Source: Chaunax sp. Z400
Lineage: Eukaryota; Chordata; Actinopteri; Lophiiformes; Chaunacidae
Reading direction: 5' to 3'
Assembly (NCBI GenBank): GCA_037577475.1
Contig: CM075192.1
Span: 5,455,408 to 5,519,407 of the forward strand
Length of the DNA stretch: 64,000 nt
A program made the translations under genes and the position numbers. This document shows, in pieces, positions 13,271-26,852 of the stretch. How positions within the stretch are numbered: position 1 is the first letter of the stretch; every line of letters begins with the position of its first letter. Under the pieces are notes generated by a model. It saw only the letters and a list, made by a program, of their open reading frames with translations. It searched no databases and had not been told where the DNA came from.

Positions 13271-16200
13271 ATGTGTCCTTTCTCTTGCATGTGTTTTGTT
13301 TGTTCTTATCTTGTTACTGAAATGAGTTTGTGTCAGATCATCCATTAATCTCAGTTTGAGGTTTACGATGCATTTTGATGAAATGGCAACAAGTTAAAGG
13401 AACGAAAAACACTGTGTGTTTAAAGCAGTCCCATTCAGGCCAGGATTTATCATGATGTATTAAACTCAAGAAACTAAACCTCTGTGTTTTTACCAAGACA
13501 TATAGTTACATGAATTAGTACCTCATCTATACTATACATGAACCAAGGTCATATCTGAGAGGAAAGAGCAGCATCCTATCCTCCAGACTACACTAATCCT
13601 TAATGACACACTGTGTTCTGTTCTTCCAGACAACCCCCCCCCCCCCAAAAAAAAAACAAAAACAGTTCAACTACTTATTAGGAGAAATAAAAAAAATAAT
13701 GTTAGAATACATAAACGCTACGTATTCTTCAAGCAAAGTTGTTGGATCGTCTAAAAGAGAAACGCCCCATAGGATGGTTAAACTGGGGGAGGAGGGACGA
13801 CTGAGTCCATCATTATCTATATCACTTCAACCAACTCAGTCATCTATATCCATATCCATACTCAGACTGGGCTGGAAGCGGCGTTGGTTGGTCGCAACAG
13901 ATACTGTTGATTTAAGTTTGAAATTGATATAAGTTGATTAGAAGTTATTTATTAGAAAACTATCATAAAAGTCGAGCACAGCCTCAGGATCGAGCTTCAG
14001 ATTCAAGTTTTTTAAATAAAAACTCTTCCTTCACACAGCTACTTCCATCACTTCTCATGTGTAAAAACATAACTGTCTACACCTCAGAGGAGCAACTGTC
14101 TGACAGCGAGTGCCGTTATCTGCCATTATCATCAGACAGAGCAGGATTCAGCTTCTTTACTCAAGTAAAGGTGAAAAAGTACAGGCTCTGAAATGTAATC
14201 AGAGTATAAAAGTAGCCCTTTGTAGGACATTTCTACTGGCTGTTTTTGTTCAAACTTGACTGAACCTCATGCCATTAATCTAATGTTAATATATTAATAT
14301 CATTTCTTAATATATTAGATTAAGGGAATAGGAATTTTATTTTAACTTTATTTATTTTCATCCATTTCTGTTTCTGTAATTCACAGACAAAGAATGTATT
14401 GAATGTGAGAGACTATTATGTACATGTATGGACAGAAAAACATCACACCTTTTCTTCTTCAGTGTTTTACGTCTGTCCTCTTGCTTTGTCTGTCCTGTGT
14501 AGTGGAAACACCAAGAGATCATCTTTTCTACGTCTTATTGTCCGCTTAGGTTGAAATCATCTTGATGTTGGGAAAGCAAGCAATGATGCAAAATAAAGAT
14601 AATCTACTAATGTAACAAGCCTACTTTGAACATGTAAGGAGTAGAAACATTGGTTTGCGTTCAAATGTAGGGAATAGAAGTAAAAGTTTATTAGAAAAAT
14701 AAATACAGATTACTTCATTACTTCCTCTGACCAGCACACACTTTGTGGTGATGGTGATGATTGAGAGGTGAAGCTAACAGTTCAGCTATGCACATTTTGA
14801 CAATACTTAATGCAGCATGTAACATAAAACATATAGTGGTTGCCCTTGCAGATTTGTGTATTGTGTAAGAATGGACTATTGACTTTGGTGCAGGTATTCG
14901 CTCTCTGTTCAGACTGTGATCACACTGCAGCAGTGCGCTCTATGCATAATGGCTGTAAAAGTAACAAACAGTGACCAAACACACTCATGCTAAATATAAA
15001 TAGTCTCTATTCATGTAGGGTGTTTGCACTGAACTGACTGAATGAGATGGTGAGTTCATAGGGTTCATCCACACTACTGTGGTATGGACTTAAATGGCTG
15101 AGATGAGGTAAATTAGAAGTGTATTTCAAAACATCAGCACACATATTTTAGTTGCACCTTTCTAAACTGCATTGTGGTCTGATCTCAAAGGGAACTGAAC
15201 CATCGACCATATCAATAAATCCACCAAAACATCACCAAATTGTTTCCAAGCAAGACACTGAAGTGGAACAGGGACCATTTGTCTTAGTGGCCTCGCCTCA
15301 CTTTTAGTTTTCATGAATTACTTTCTGTGAAATTCCAGCAGCCTATCTACTTCATTATAAACTTTGGCAAGTGTAAAAAAAAGAAAGGGAATTGCTGTCT
15401 AATTAATTATTTCCAGCTTTTGTTTCTAATTAAATGCATGGTTAGTCTACTCTGTGAAGGTGGGTGTGTGGCAACAATGCTGTTATACCTGCACAGACAC
15501 ACTCAGTGAGCCCAGTTGTGACTGTCACACCCACACATCTACAAGAAACATGATGCTAAGTAGCAGAACAAAGGAAACTTTGGAAAGGAAAACTAAAGGA
15601 GAGTCCCTCTGCAGTGAAATCAACACAATGACCCACACTGTGGTTGTTGTGTGCACAGCGCTGGATTGCAGGCCCTGTGTTTTCCAGCTGTGGTGTTTTT
15701 ACAAGTCATGCTTTCTTCCAAAGCAGAATTCCCATACAGTTAAATGACATTTGTTTGTGTATGTCATCAGTCCTGCAGCAGCTCGGACCCTGAAAACACA
15801 ACACTGAACTTATATGAGACTTACCATGAGCGAGGAAAGGGACCCTAAGCCATGTCCCATCTTCTAACTATGATTAATGACTGCCAACTGTCATACATGC
15901 ATCAAGAACTGAGCCATACATCATGCAATAACTACAGCTGGCAAATACTGACAAGTACACTGAAGCCATGCCACAGCAGAGACCTAATAGCACATTTCAA
16001 GCTATTTTGATTTAATATTCAAGTACATGTGTTGGGAAAAAAATTTCAATATGTGCAATTTTGGCAAAATAGAAAATAAGAGAAAAAAAAGGTACATGTG
16101 TGCATGGATGCACTCACACAACACACACACACACATTTAGAGACACACGCCTCTATTCTTGTGTAATCCGTCATCTTGCCTATGGTTTTAATTCCTGTTA

Positions 16201-16370
16201 ACTGCATGGTTGCATGCCGCTGCATCGTTCATTCTAATGGAATTGAATAACAGAGCTGCTTGGCTGCACTTGCACAGGCCTGCTTTAATTGGAATGAATG
16301 CTTTTTTGTAACAGGAATATTCAGGCCAATTTTTCTCAGCTTAAAGACAATGTGTGGCTCAAGTAATAGT
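13271..16370. other. non-coding
   Basis: It includes a poly-C/poly-A run (13627-13660) and the AT palindrome at 14275. No coding, RNA or transposon signal recognised. Confidence 0.55.
14275..14323. repeat. AT-rich inverted repeat
   Basis: Arms at 14275-14297 and 14307-14323 pair perfectly, apart from a 6-nt insertion in the left arm. Loop of 9 nt. Confidence 0.8.
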
Positions 16371-16380
16371 CCCCCCCCCC

Positions 16381-16423
<43 letters not shown>

Positions 16424-16556
16424 AGACACACACACACACACACACACAGACACACAGACACACACACACACAGACACACAGACACACACACACACAGACA
16501 CACACACACACACACACACACAGACACACACACAGACAGACACACACACACACACA

Positions 16557-16613
<57 letters not shown>

Positions 16614-16632
16614 ACACACACACACACACACA

Positions 16633-16677
<45 letters not shown>

Positions 16678-16689
16678 ACACAGACACAG

Positions 16690-16723
<34 letters not shown>

Positions 16724-16738
16724 ACACACACACACACA

Positions 16739-16777
<39 letters not shown>

Positions 16778-16800
16778 ACACACAGACACACACACACACA

Positions 16801-16869
<69 letters not shown>

Positions 16870-16910
16870 ACACACAGACACACACACACACACAGACACA
16901 CACACACACA

Positions 16911-16955
<45 letters not shown>

Positions 16956-16977
16956 ACACACACAGACACACACACAC
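16371..16977. repeat. poly-C plus ~600-nt (CA)n/(CAGA) microsatellite
   Basis: Ten C residues precede about 595 nt of CA repeat broken many times by AGAC variants. It is the longest simple repeat in the window. Confidence 0.98.
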
Positions 16978-18339
16978 TGTAGGTGTGTAAAATGTAGAGC
17001 ATATATAGAAAAATGTCCCCTAACAGCTGAGAATGGAAATCCTTATTGATATTCATTTAAGATATGTTACATATGAAAGCACTCAGAGTGGAAACCTAAA
17101 CATTCTTGGCAGAAGTAAAAAAAAAAAAATGTATAATGAAAATAAAATAATCAGATGAAATGGAAACACCTGGTTTATTGTCCATTGAGTATGACTGAGA
17201 TAAGATCACACCCCCCACCAGATGATGGTCCAGATCCAGGATCTGTTTACCCTCCTGTGAGAACGTGGTGATATGTTGGACCACAAAGGGATCCTGAATG
17301 AAAAGCAGGAGCTGCTCTCGAGGCTCAGGTTGTCAAAACAATGGCAGAAGTTTCCACTCAGTTTTAGTCTTAACTCAACATGTGAGGAAACATCTCATTG
17401 GTTTCACTGCTGGAAAATGTGTTCAGTCCTTTTGGAGAACCAGTTTGAAAACGTCCATCTTACTCTGTAAGTAAATCTTCAAAGTGTCCATGTCAAACTT
17501 CATGATATTTTATTCCACTTTTGACAACTGCAACAGAATTTTTCCAAATTAAGCACACATATAGAATTTTTCCTCATTGCAGGAAGAATAAATGTGTATT
17601 TTTCTGTCCAGTCATCTCAGAAGACTTGGTTATCACTGTCAACTTTAGGGCTGCCTATATTGTGTCCCCATTATATCAAAAGACTTTGTGATGCGGATAG
17701 AAGAAGCCTCTCGTGGTCCAGATTTGGCCCTTGGGCTGGTAATTCATGACCGCTGCTCTATCCTGTCAAGTTTGTGATTGCAGTGTTTAGTTTTGCGACT
17801 AACATTTGCTGCAGGAACATTACTGCACACATGTGAACAAGCAGTGTGAACATGCGGAGGCATCGTCTGCATGATGTTCCCTTTAAACTTTGCACAAAAA
17901 ATGAACTCATTAATTACTAAAGGTTTAGATCCTGGAGAAATTCCAGCAGGCAGATCCCATTCTGTGCCATTTCCTGTGGGTTGATTCAGGTGCAGACTGA
18001 GTCTCTGCAGTGTCTTAGGCCAAACCAGGTCCACAGTAGGTGACTTAAACCAAAACCATCAAATCACAGAGTCAGCACTAACCTCCCAACACTTTAAGCT
18101 GGTTGTCGTTTTCTGTGTCTCACAGTCAGTCAGGATGTTCTTTCATAACTGATGTAATCCACTGAAGCTATTGACCTGAGCCTCAAACAGGAAACATCAT
18201 TTGTTTATTGCTTGTCTCTGCATGGGTTTCCAGTCCATTCTCATCAGCATATATGTACACAGTGTACTCAATACTCATCAGTACACACAGTGACAACTTA
18301 GGGGCCAGATTAGTGCATGTGTAATATCCACCCTCCACC
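16978..18339. other. non-coding
   Basis: Only the short hAT-like end near 17700 was recognised. Frames here are short and without family resemblance. Confidence 0.55.
17700..17765. mobile_element. possible hAT-like repeat end
   Basis: The sequence CCAGATTTGGCCCTTGGGCT then GACCGCTGCTCTA resembles the GGCCCCCGGGCC...ACCNCTGCTCTA ends of common fish DNA repeats. It is short and isolated. Confidence 0.3.
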
Positions 18340-18500
18340 TAAGTGAATTAATTGTCGAATGGCTTTAAATTGATCAGCCATGTCACGGGTTTGAGTTGCA
18401 AATCTCCCTCTAATCCAGGTATTTCCCTCTCAGGATAAGCATGGGATTGCTTTAATTAGCAACATAGCCATGTGTGTTACGTACAGTAGCACGGCAACGG
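18340..18500. promoter_or_regulatory. candidate conserved non-coding element
   Basis: GTGAATTAATTGTCG, TTAAATTGATCAGCC, CTCTAATCCAGG and GCTTTAATTAGCAAC lie within 160 nt of repeat-free sequence. Confidence 0.3.
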
Positions 18501-19139
18501 ATACCTGGAGCTGAAGTTACAGTGTGTTTGGGTGATAAGGGCTTTCTTTGGTGGTGCATTTAGCCACTTCCTCAAACGCTCCCATAATGCCACAGTAAAA
18601 AAAAAAAAAAAGCTAAACTGGCAGAAAAAACAATTTGCCCAGGAGGCGCTATGAGCTGTGAACAGTTCAGAAACTGAGTGTCACAGCTTTGGTGTTTTGC
18701 CTTCAGGGTTTCCTTGTTCTAATTCATATATTTGCGTCTTAAAAAGTAAGAAATGTAGCTTGTAGATTCCCAAACAGAAGGTTTAAAGTTGGTGAATCCT
18801 GTCTGTACACGCTTTGCTAAATGCTTAGAGCAAGATGGTGGTGTGCATGATCGTAACGGCTTCTCCCGGTCTGAATGTCTCTGTGTGCAAGTGTTGTATG
18901 TGTGTGTTTGTCCATGTTTCATCCAATGTGCGCTCACTGGACAAACAGCTACATAACCATGAGTGTACAGAGGACAACACAGCATGATGTGAGATTGTTG
19001 TGTCTTTGTTTTGAAGGAGACAAGGCTGGACATGAACATCCTGGACACTGTAGTTCAGCCGGACAGTTTCTCTGTCACCAAATCACAGCACTGTCCTTTA
19101 AGAGTTCCGTAGATCTCTATTAACACATCAAAACACTGG

Positions 19140-19850
19140 CAGAGCTTCTGGTGTTGAGGTGCTGATGATAAGAGCTGCAGAGTTTACAGGTAATATCATT
19201 GTGACTGTGTATATCCCCTCACGTGTTAATGCTAAGAAGGCTTTAAATAAACTGCATAATGCCATCAGTGGGCAGCAAACAGCAAACCCGATGCCTTTGT
19301 CAATGTGCTCAGAACTTTTAATCAGAATTTCACCAGCATATAAACTATTCCACCATGAAAACAACACACTGGATAAGGCCTACAGCAGCTCACACAAGGC
19401 ATCCCCCTGTGCCCATTAGGCTCCTTAGACTACATCTCTGTCATGCTAACGCCTGCTTACAGACCCTGGGTGAAACTGGCCAAACCAGGAAGGAAACAAA
19501 TGAGACTCTGGCGTGAGGGGAGCGCCTCAATGTTACAGGACTGCTTTGAGAATACAGACGGGACAGCAACCTACAACCACCACACTGACCTGCTGGAGAT
19601 GAAAATGGGATGGGTTACAGTATATCAACAATTGCACTGATGATGTAACAGTCACAAAGACAAAAGTCACTGTACACTCCAAGAAAGACAGCATGGATGA
19701 TGGGGGGAGACCTCTCCCTGCTGAGGGCCGGAGACGCTGCCTTCAGACCAGGTGATAGCTCAGTCTGCAGGATGGTGAGGAGCAAAATGCTGAAGATCAG
19801 CGGCCACTTCTCAGAGAGACACAATATCTCCCTCACACATATGCTTTTCA
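19140..19850 (+). mobile_element. degenerate L2-like LINE, endonuclease-to-RT linker
   Basis: One frame reads VTVYIPSRVNAKKALNKLH and ISGQQTANP (19190-19290), part of the AP-endonuclease region. It continues as VMLTPAYRPWVKLAKP and LQDCFENTD (19440-19560), then DDVTVTKTKVTVHSKK and RAGDAAFRPGD (19640-19760). Frameshifts and stops show decay. It covers a different part of the same LINE type as the 6.5 kb remnant. Confidence 0.75.
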
Positions 19851-21323
19851 TGGGTTGCTGTTGTTTTTGTCTGGTCCAGGTGATGTCGTCACACTAGGAC
19901 ACTACTGTATAGCCTACAACAGACACAGGAGCAACCATGTTACTACTTCATCTCTATCAACCGACTTTAAATGCGTAGAATGAAGAATGTTTTTTGACCA
20001 GGTCCTGATTAGTCAGGGACTGTAATTCAGATCTAGATAAGAGGTGATATTTCTTCACTTTCTTTAACATTGCTAGGACCCAGCCATGTGTTGACCGTTA
20101 GGCCTTGGTGTAGGTGTGCCCTCTGCTGAGAGCCTTTACAGTAATTTATTCATCCATTTGCATAATTTTTGTTGTTGTTGTTGTGAGCAGCACAAACGGA
20201 CTAAAACATCCATTTTGCACCACTCTGGATTCCAAAATGATGCCCTGATTAACCACCTTAAAAAGGAAAGAAATGTGTTCTTTGACAGCAAATGACAAAC
20301 AATCTGCAGAATAACTCCAGAATTTCCATGTATAGTCTGAATTAAGGGTACGTTTCCTGTAGTCTTAAAGCATGCACACAATAATGTTTCGGACAAAATA
20401 CATTTGCAACCTAGAATCAACCAACATATTCATAACAGGAAAGGAAATGCTGTGAACCAACTGCAACCTCCAGCCAGCATACTTAAGTGTGGATTCCTTG
20501 TAATATGATGGGAAATTGCCAGTGCAATCATACACAAACAAACTCATGGAAAAAAAAAAAAAAAAACCTTGCCCGGAGCAAAAAACACAGCAGTTGGTCC
20601 CCAATATGTGAATGACAAATGAATATCACTCAGTGGGTCAGATGGTGTAGACACAGTCCATGCTCTGTGCTAATCAGGCCAAACTACAGACCTCACATAC
20701 CATCAGGACATCCTGCCGGGGGAAATTAGTACTTTCCAGTTTGCTAAACGAGTATATTTCCCTCCCTGGATGATCGCATTGTGTGTTACATGGGCAATTT
20801 CTTTATGTAAATTTGACTAGAATGGGTTACATACCAACCATAGGCAAGGCATTCTGTTTTATACGGGCTGAATAGCAAAATAGAGGTACATTTATGCACC
20901 TTTTCTCAGGGGCGAGCTGCACTAAAGGCAGAAATAAGCTCAATATGTACTTTGATTTATTCATTAATTAAACCAATTAACTACATGCTAACATTAGCAG
21001 CCTAAAACACAGAATGGAAACAATGGAATAGCATATGGTAACAACAGTATTACAGTCATTTTTAAAAAATTTAACCGTGTGTCAGTTCTTTCCATTTGTC
21101 AGATATGGTAAGAGATCTAGCAACATCACTTTAACTCTGAGTTCAGCATAATTAAAAGATATGAACATGTTGAATTTAAACAACAGTAAAACATGGAATT
21201 GTTTTTTATATATTAATGTATGATAATATATTAATGATTAAATAAGGAATGTCTCAAAAGGTGTGAACCCACACACAGACAACTGTAGACAAAGACTTTG
21301 TGTTGTATCTCTGTTAGTTAATA

Positions 21324-21370
<47 letters not shown>

Positions 21371-24300
21371 CTGCTGTGGTTCAACTCCTCCAGTGAAAAT
21401 AAAACTGACTACAGCCTTTCACAAAATGTCTGCAGAACTTTCACTCTAATAAAACATGAGGCTAGGTAAGGGTCGATGTTGTAAAAGCACCAGGTCAAGA
21501 TCGGGGTTAAGAGCTGGATACCTGGAGTTGGCTGAGGAACTGATATCCCAGGCACAGTCATAGCAACAACATGACACTGACTACAATGACAAAGATCGAA
21601 AAAGATGCCCCAGCCACATGAGAGCATAAGGAAATAAGGTGCAAATACAAATACAAATACTCAACATTCCAAATGCTTCCAGATGCAGAATGCCTGGATG
21701 CAAAAGCAAAACCTTTCTGAGATGCATAAAGTGCAACATGTTCCTCCGAGTCTCCACAAAGTCAGAATGCCTCATGAAGTATACCACCAGGGTCAGGTGA
21801 AATTATGGTTAATACAAAATAATGGAAAATCTACATTTTGCTTTTTGTTTTGTATGTGTTCTTGTATTTTACTGGATGATTCTAGTGGAATCACCACCTC
21901 TGTTAAATATAAAAAACTGAGCATTCTAACCTTTGTAAAGGTAGGAATTATAACAGCACTGTTGTATTAGACTAACAAACTGGCTATTCAGTGTATATTT
22001 GAATGGAGCTGATAGTGACTGACATTATGGACTTTGTTTGGTCATAATTTGCCACCGTATGATTTTACTTTACTTCAAAAGGCTAAACAGAGCCAGAAAT
22101 ATGTGAGGAATTAAGTCCACAAATTTCATCTTATTTTAAGTGAATGAATCCAGATTCTGTAGCCTGATGCAGATGTAAAATACATCATTGTTCTTTCCTG
22201 CTTTGGTTTGACTTCTTTATTGTATTTTTTTGTGGGGGCTTAAATGACTTAACATACCACAATTAAAATCTAGCACATGGTTGGAATTTCATAAGATGAT
22301 TCCAGCATTTGTGGACCAGAATGTGTTTTTTTTTTTTTTTACTATTTTTAGGTCAATAAAAATAAATGAATAAAGGATTCAGTGCTTGAGGATTCCTTCA
22401 GTGTTTATTCCTAGCAGTGTGGAGAAGGCAACCATGAATTTAAACTTATTTTCATTTAGAGATTTTAGTGCAAACATGTGAATAATCAATCACAATTGTT
22501 ATTTTGTTTGTTGTCTGCACCAAATTTCCTGAGGGGATAGAAGCGTATAGGATCACTTGGACCTCAGTATTTCTAAAATTCTTCTAAAAGCCTTGGCTGT
22601 GATAAAATACACAGGGATCCCATCCAAAGCTTACATAAAGTATTATATTATATATATATAATATATAGGACCATGTAATATTTGAAAAAATATATAAATA
22701 AAATAATATATAAAAACTATGAAGGCAGGATTCACTTTTATCACAGAAAACATTTTTACAGTTATTCCTTTTCCATTTTCAGTCCAATCTGTATTCTTTT
22801 ATTTCTTTAATCAATGCATTTTTATTGGATTTTATGTTGACCATTCATATTATTGTTATAAATGTGTACTTACTGTATATTTTGTTTGACTTTCTCATGG
22901 TGGCCGCAGCTGATTATACTTACTTTTCTTTTTCTGTTTATGCAACAAAAAAGATCCATTAATTTTTTTCAATGAATTATTATGGGTTGTATATTCAGAT
23001 GAGGACAACAACGTTTCTTTATCTGACTTCATTCTTCATAAATTAGACATTATTTATAAAAACATTCCCGTGAACAATGAAAGCAAACATTGACTTTGTG
23101 TTGATCACGGCTCCCCTTGGGGACACCGTTGGTATCGTAAAGACCTCGATCCGATCAGTGTGTACATCGGTTTTGGAAGCGATTGAAAAACGACACCACA
23201 TATGTTTAACTCTGTTTTTCTTTTCAAACTCTGCTGTTTGCAGAATTCATAGGTAATGTATCTGTGACTACACAGGATGAATAACTGTAATATGATGATA
23301 GTGAAACAAAGTATAATATGTTCATATTGTTCATACATCAGAGTTAACCTATATTTAAGGCTTCACCTGTAACAGTGTTGTTTTAAATTCTCTTTTTGAT
23401 GCATATGTAAAATGTAACATTAGACCCGGATACTGTTGTGTTACAAGTCACACCTCTTTTGTTTATGGGAAGTCCTCGGCCTGCAGGATTGGCTCGAGGT
23501 CCTGCATTTAAGGATAATATGACACAATATGATTAGCTGTCAGAAAGTGAACAGCAAGATGACGATGATGACGATGATGATGCACATCCTTTAGACATAT
23601 GCGACACAAGGTTAAACAAGGACGTTAGCTCAAACGTTAGCTAGCATCAGTGCTCCTCCCCCCTACCTCACCCTACATGTTGAGAGGAGGGGAAACTTAC
23701 AAATGGCATTTTTTTTAATGCTGTGGATGAAATTAATTGTATTTTTATCTAATTATGCAATAGATTATTATTTTTTTAAAGATTAAATTATGCAGCAGAA
23801 AGACGTTTATACATAGAACAGAATCAAATACAGAATAAAGGTATTTTCTTTTACATTACACTATATATAATTGTATATATGCATATTACATATATGGGTA
23901 TATGTGTATCATATATTGATCCCTTTGTCTACACAAACAATTGCAAATTTTCTAACGTCCAGCCAATCAGAATGTGTTATGTCATCTGTAAATGCAGGAC
24001 CCTCTGCCGATCTGAGAGGCCAAACACATGTGGTACTGACACTGACATGCTGTCTGTAATCACACACTGACAGGGTAAATAGACAAAGTTAGCATTGAGA
24101 AGGGCTGTTGCTGCAGTACAGCCTGATGTCTGGGTAAAAAGGGCTCCAGGCTCTTCAGGTCTGCACCCAAAATCTAAATCTGAATCTGAACAGGTATCAG
24201 AACTGGTCTTCAGGACTTAAAAAGGAAATAACAGTTCCTCTTGCTAATGAACTTGATTGCCTCTGTAGGTCAGAGGTCACTATTAGAGTGAGACTGTTCC

Positions 24301-24429
24301 AGAACCAGTTAAAAACTCCTTGTTGTACATTAGAGTAGTAAAAGAAATGGTCCCCTTATGCCTTCAGGGGTAGGAGGAAGTGTAAAGAGTAGTGAGGTGG
24401 CAAAACAAACAGCTCGTCAGTGGAGGTCC
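19851..24429. other. non-coding, AT-rich
   Basis: 4.6 kb with a TA microsatellite (21326), homopolymers (20550, 22328) and AT-rich palindromic sequence (22635-22715). No gene found. Confidence 0.55.
21326..21368. repeat. (TA)n microsatellite
   Basis: A pure TA tract of about 21 units. Confidence 0.97.
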
Positions 24430-25070
24430 GCTTATCAGGCTGCTCCATGACTGTGTATCAGCGACTCGCTGAGTATTGAGCCGGGGAAACGTGGCTCAGC
24501 GATCAACCAGGCCGCTCCATTGATTAACAGAGTTTTCTCATTCCTGGCCAAGAAGCTGGCTTCCCCTGTTTTTGTTTGTTTGAGAAGAGACGAGGAGCGG
24601 TGCCACGTCTGTGTGCTCACGCTCGCTGTGAAGAGAGGGTACGCCTCCAGCAGAGCCACTCTGCATTTAACACTAGCAGCCAAATGCTTCTCATCATGGA
24701 GAGGCGCTCTAAAAACAACCATTCTCATTTTTAACGTCACTGCCTGCTGGGCCTGATCTTCCTACTGGCTCAACATTTTGGCCCCTGTTGTACCCTAAAG
24801 TAAAGCATTTTGTAACCCCCCCTTCTAAGCATGTATCCCCCACCCCCAGCCCCATCACACATCCACATACAGTAGACTTCTTTTGGATCCCACTGGGTGT
24901 GTGGGCTGTTGGAACGTCCTGACTCTGAGATTTAAAATGCCATTTAAAAGCCGTTCAGTGCTTTTAAGGCTTGTTTTATTTTTTCCAGTGGTAGACGACA
25001 AGGTCAGTTTGCACCAACAGCTGATGAGCGATCAATAGGAGATTTGAATTTAAAGAGCCGTGGCCTCAGG
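24430..25070. promoter_or_regulatory. candidate conserved non-coding elements
   Basis: There are two complex blocks. One at 24430-24760 includes CTCCATTGATTAACAG. One at 24930-25070 includes CATTTAAAAGCCGTTC and GATGAGCGATCAATAGG. Both lie about 1.5-2.2 kb past the probable lhx1a poly(A) site. Confidence 0.3.
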
Positions 25071-25439
25071 GGCGGTCAGTTGTCGGTGCTTGGTGTTAGC
25101 ATGGAGGGGGGCTAAGCCCAGAAGCTCAACAGAGACCTATATCCCTCCACAGGCCCTCTACCCCCACCTTCCACCCCAAGCTTGGTTAACTCTCAGGACC
25201 ATGATTAATTCATGGTGGATTACAGTGGAGGCAGGGGGGAGAAAACGGGGACTGCATACGATCCTGATATGCAAGGGTTTGGGAGAAAAAGGGTCCCCCC
25301 CCCCAGATTCATGCCACAATCCTGACGACTGACTCGTTTCACTATAAGTCTGAACATTTCTTCAAAGAATCAAACGACAGTGTTAGGGTGTCTCCATCAT
25401 TATTCTGTTGATTGAAATAAGTTGAGAGGTCCCTCCCAG

Positions 25440-25620
25440 CCGTCAGGCCGCACCACTAAAAGTAAGCTGCAGGGAATAGCAATGCAGGAGCGAGCTAATA
25501 AAAGCATAACAAGCAGGCGAGCTGCGGTCATGCCAATTTCATCATTGTCCTTCACAGTCGCACAGCTAACTGCTTATGATTAGTTGACGACCTCCAGTAA
25601 ATGAAGAGAAGATTCTGAGG
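25440..25620. promoter_or_regulatory. candidate conserved non-coding element
   Basis: It contains GAGCGAGCTAATAAAAGC, TGCCAATTTCATCATTGTCC and TGCTTATGATTAGTTGACG in compact repeat-free sequence. Confidence 0.3.
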
Positions 25621-26623
25621 CTGGAGCCAAAGTGGTTGGTGGAAAGAAGTGGCATCAGCATAAGTTGTGAAGTTGTTCCCCCTTGTGTCGGCTGCAGCGA
25701 ACCACTAGGATGAATTCCTCCATGACTGGGAGGAACGTGAGATCAGCAGAAAACTTTTTGTTGTTCAGACCCTTGTTCTATTTGTCTATGAGTTGCTCTT
25801 CAAGCCATCATAACCTGGTGCAACGCTGCAGCATGCAGGGATGACAAAACCCTCTGATGACAGGTTAAAAACACAAAACTCACTGTTTCTGCAAGTTCTC
25901 CCTCTGACTCCTTTCTTCTTTGTCTTTTCATCACTTCTCCCCAACTGCTGCTTCAATTTCACTCAATGTTTCTGAATATATTTAAATATCAACACATTTT
26001 TTACCTGTCATCATTTCTGCAAAGGCCGATTAATTTACGCCCCAAACAAAAGTAAAGAAATTAGACGGGTAGACAAAAAGTGTTCGTTATGAAATGAGTG
26101 ACACTGACCTGACAGACAGCCCTGTGATTCAGCTGCACTGACACCATACGCTACACAATACACTGCAATATAACGTATACTGCAAGGTAAGAAAATATGT
26201 TCATAAGTATATTTTCTATTTTTATTAGAAACACATTATTGTCAACATGTTGCATTTATACAGTGAATGGTCTAATATGCACTGGAGGTCACATAAGCTT
26301 AGTTTTATTGGAACAATAAAAGACATACCATAGGGGCTTGATATTCAAAGAGATGTTGCAGCTACTAGCTGCATATTTGACCATCAATCTTTAATAGCTT
26401 GGATTTTTCTCCTTCGAAGACACAAAAATAAAACCTGTCTAAGTATGTAATATTAACAATTTCATGAATGCATCGTCAGCTGACTACAAAATTAAGAAGT
26501 CAATTACTCCTTTTAACACTTAGATTTTGTCTCAACACATTCTGCAGATGACGGTGCAAAGCACTTTAACAGTATTTGTGCTATTCTTTTTTTAATTTGG
26601 CAAATGTCTACTTTACTTATGGT

Positions 26624-26638
26624 TTTATTTATTTTATT
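26624..26638 (-). terminator. lhx1a: overlapping AATAAA polyadenylation signals
   Basis: On the minus strand three AATAAA hexamers overlap, at complement 26633-26638, 26628-26633 and 26624-26629. They lie about 1.14 kb past the lhx1a stop codon and 20 nt past a perfect miR-30 target. A further AATAAA near 26304 could give a longer form. Confidence 0.45.
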
Positions 26639-26657
26639 TTTTTTTCAACTTTTTTTT

Positions 26658-26665
26658 TGTAAACA
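26658..26665 (-). promoter_or_regulatory. miR-30 8-mer seed target in lhx1a 3' UTR
   Basis: The minus strand reads TGTTTACA, a perfect 8-mer match for the miR-30 seed. It is known that miR-30 family members target Xlim1/Lhx1 in frog pronephros. Confidence 0.5.
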
Positions 26666-26845
26666 ACATCTTGTACAAACTAGCACAGTGAACCACAACC
26701 CCAGCAAATTTGTTTTCATCTCCATACAATATAAATGAAATCAATACAAAAGTTTGGTTGGTTGCTTGGAACATTTTTATCTGGATCGAGAGGTTCTAAA
26801 ACATGGTTATTCGAGACTTCTGGACTCCTGAATTAGATAGATTAC

Positions 26846-26852
26846 GTAAACA
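26846..26852 (-). promoter_or_regulatory. second miR-30 seed target (7-mer)
   Basis: The minus strand reads TGTTTAC followed by G, a 7mer-m8 match to miR-30. It lies about 190 nt from the 8-mer site in the same probable 3' UTR. Confidence 0.45.

Noticed and set aside
16229..17056. Long open frames (up to 275 codons) of repeated Cys-Val or Thr-His
   Set aside because: They are translations of the CA/GT microsatellite; every frame is open because the dinucleotide has no stop codon.
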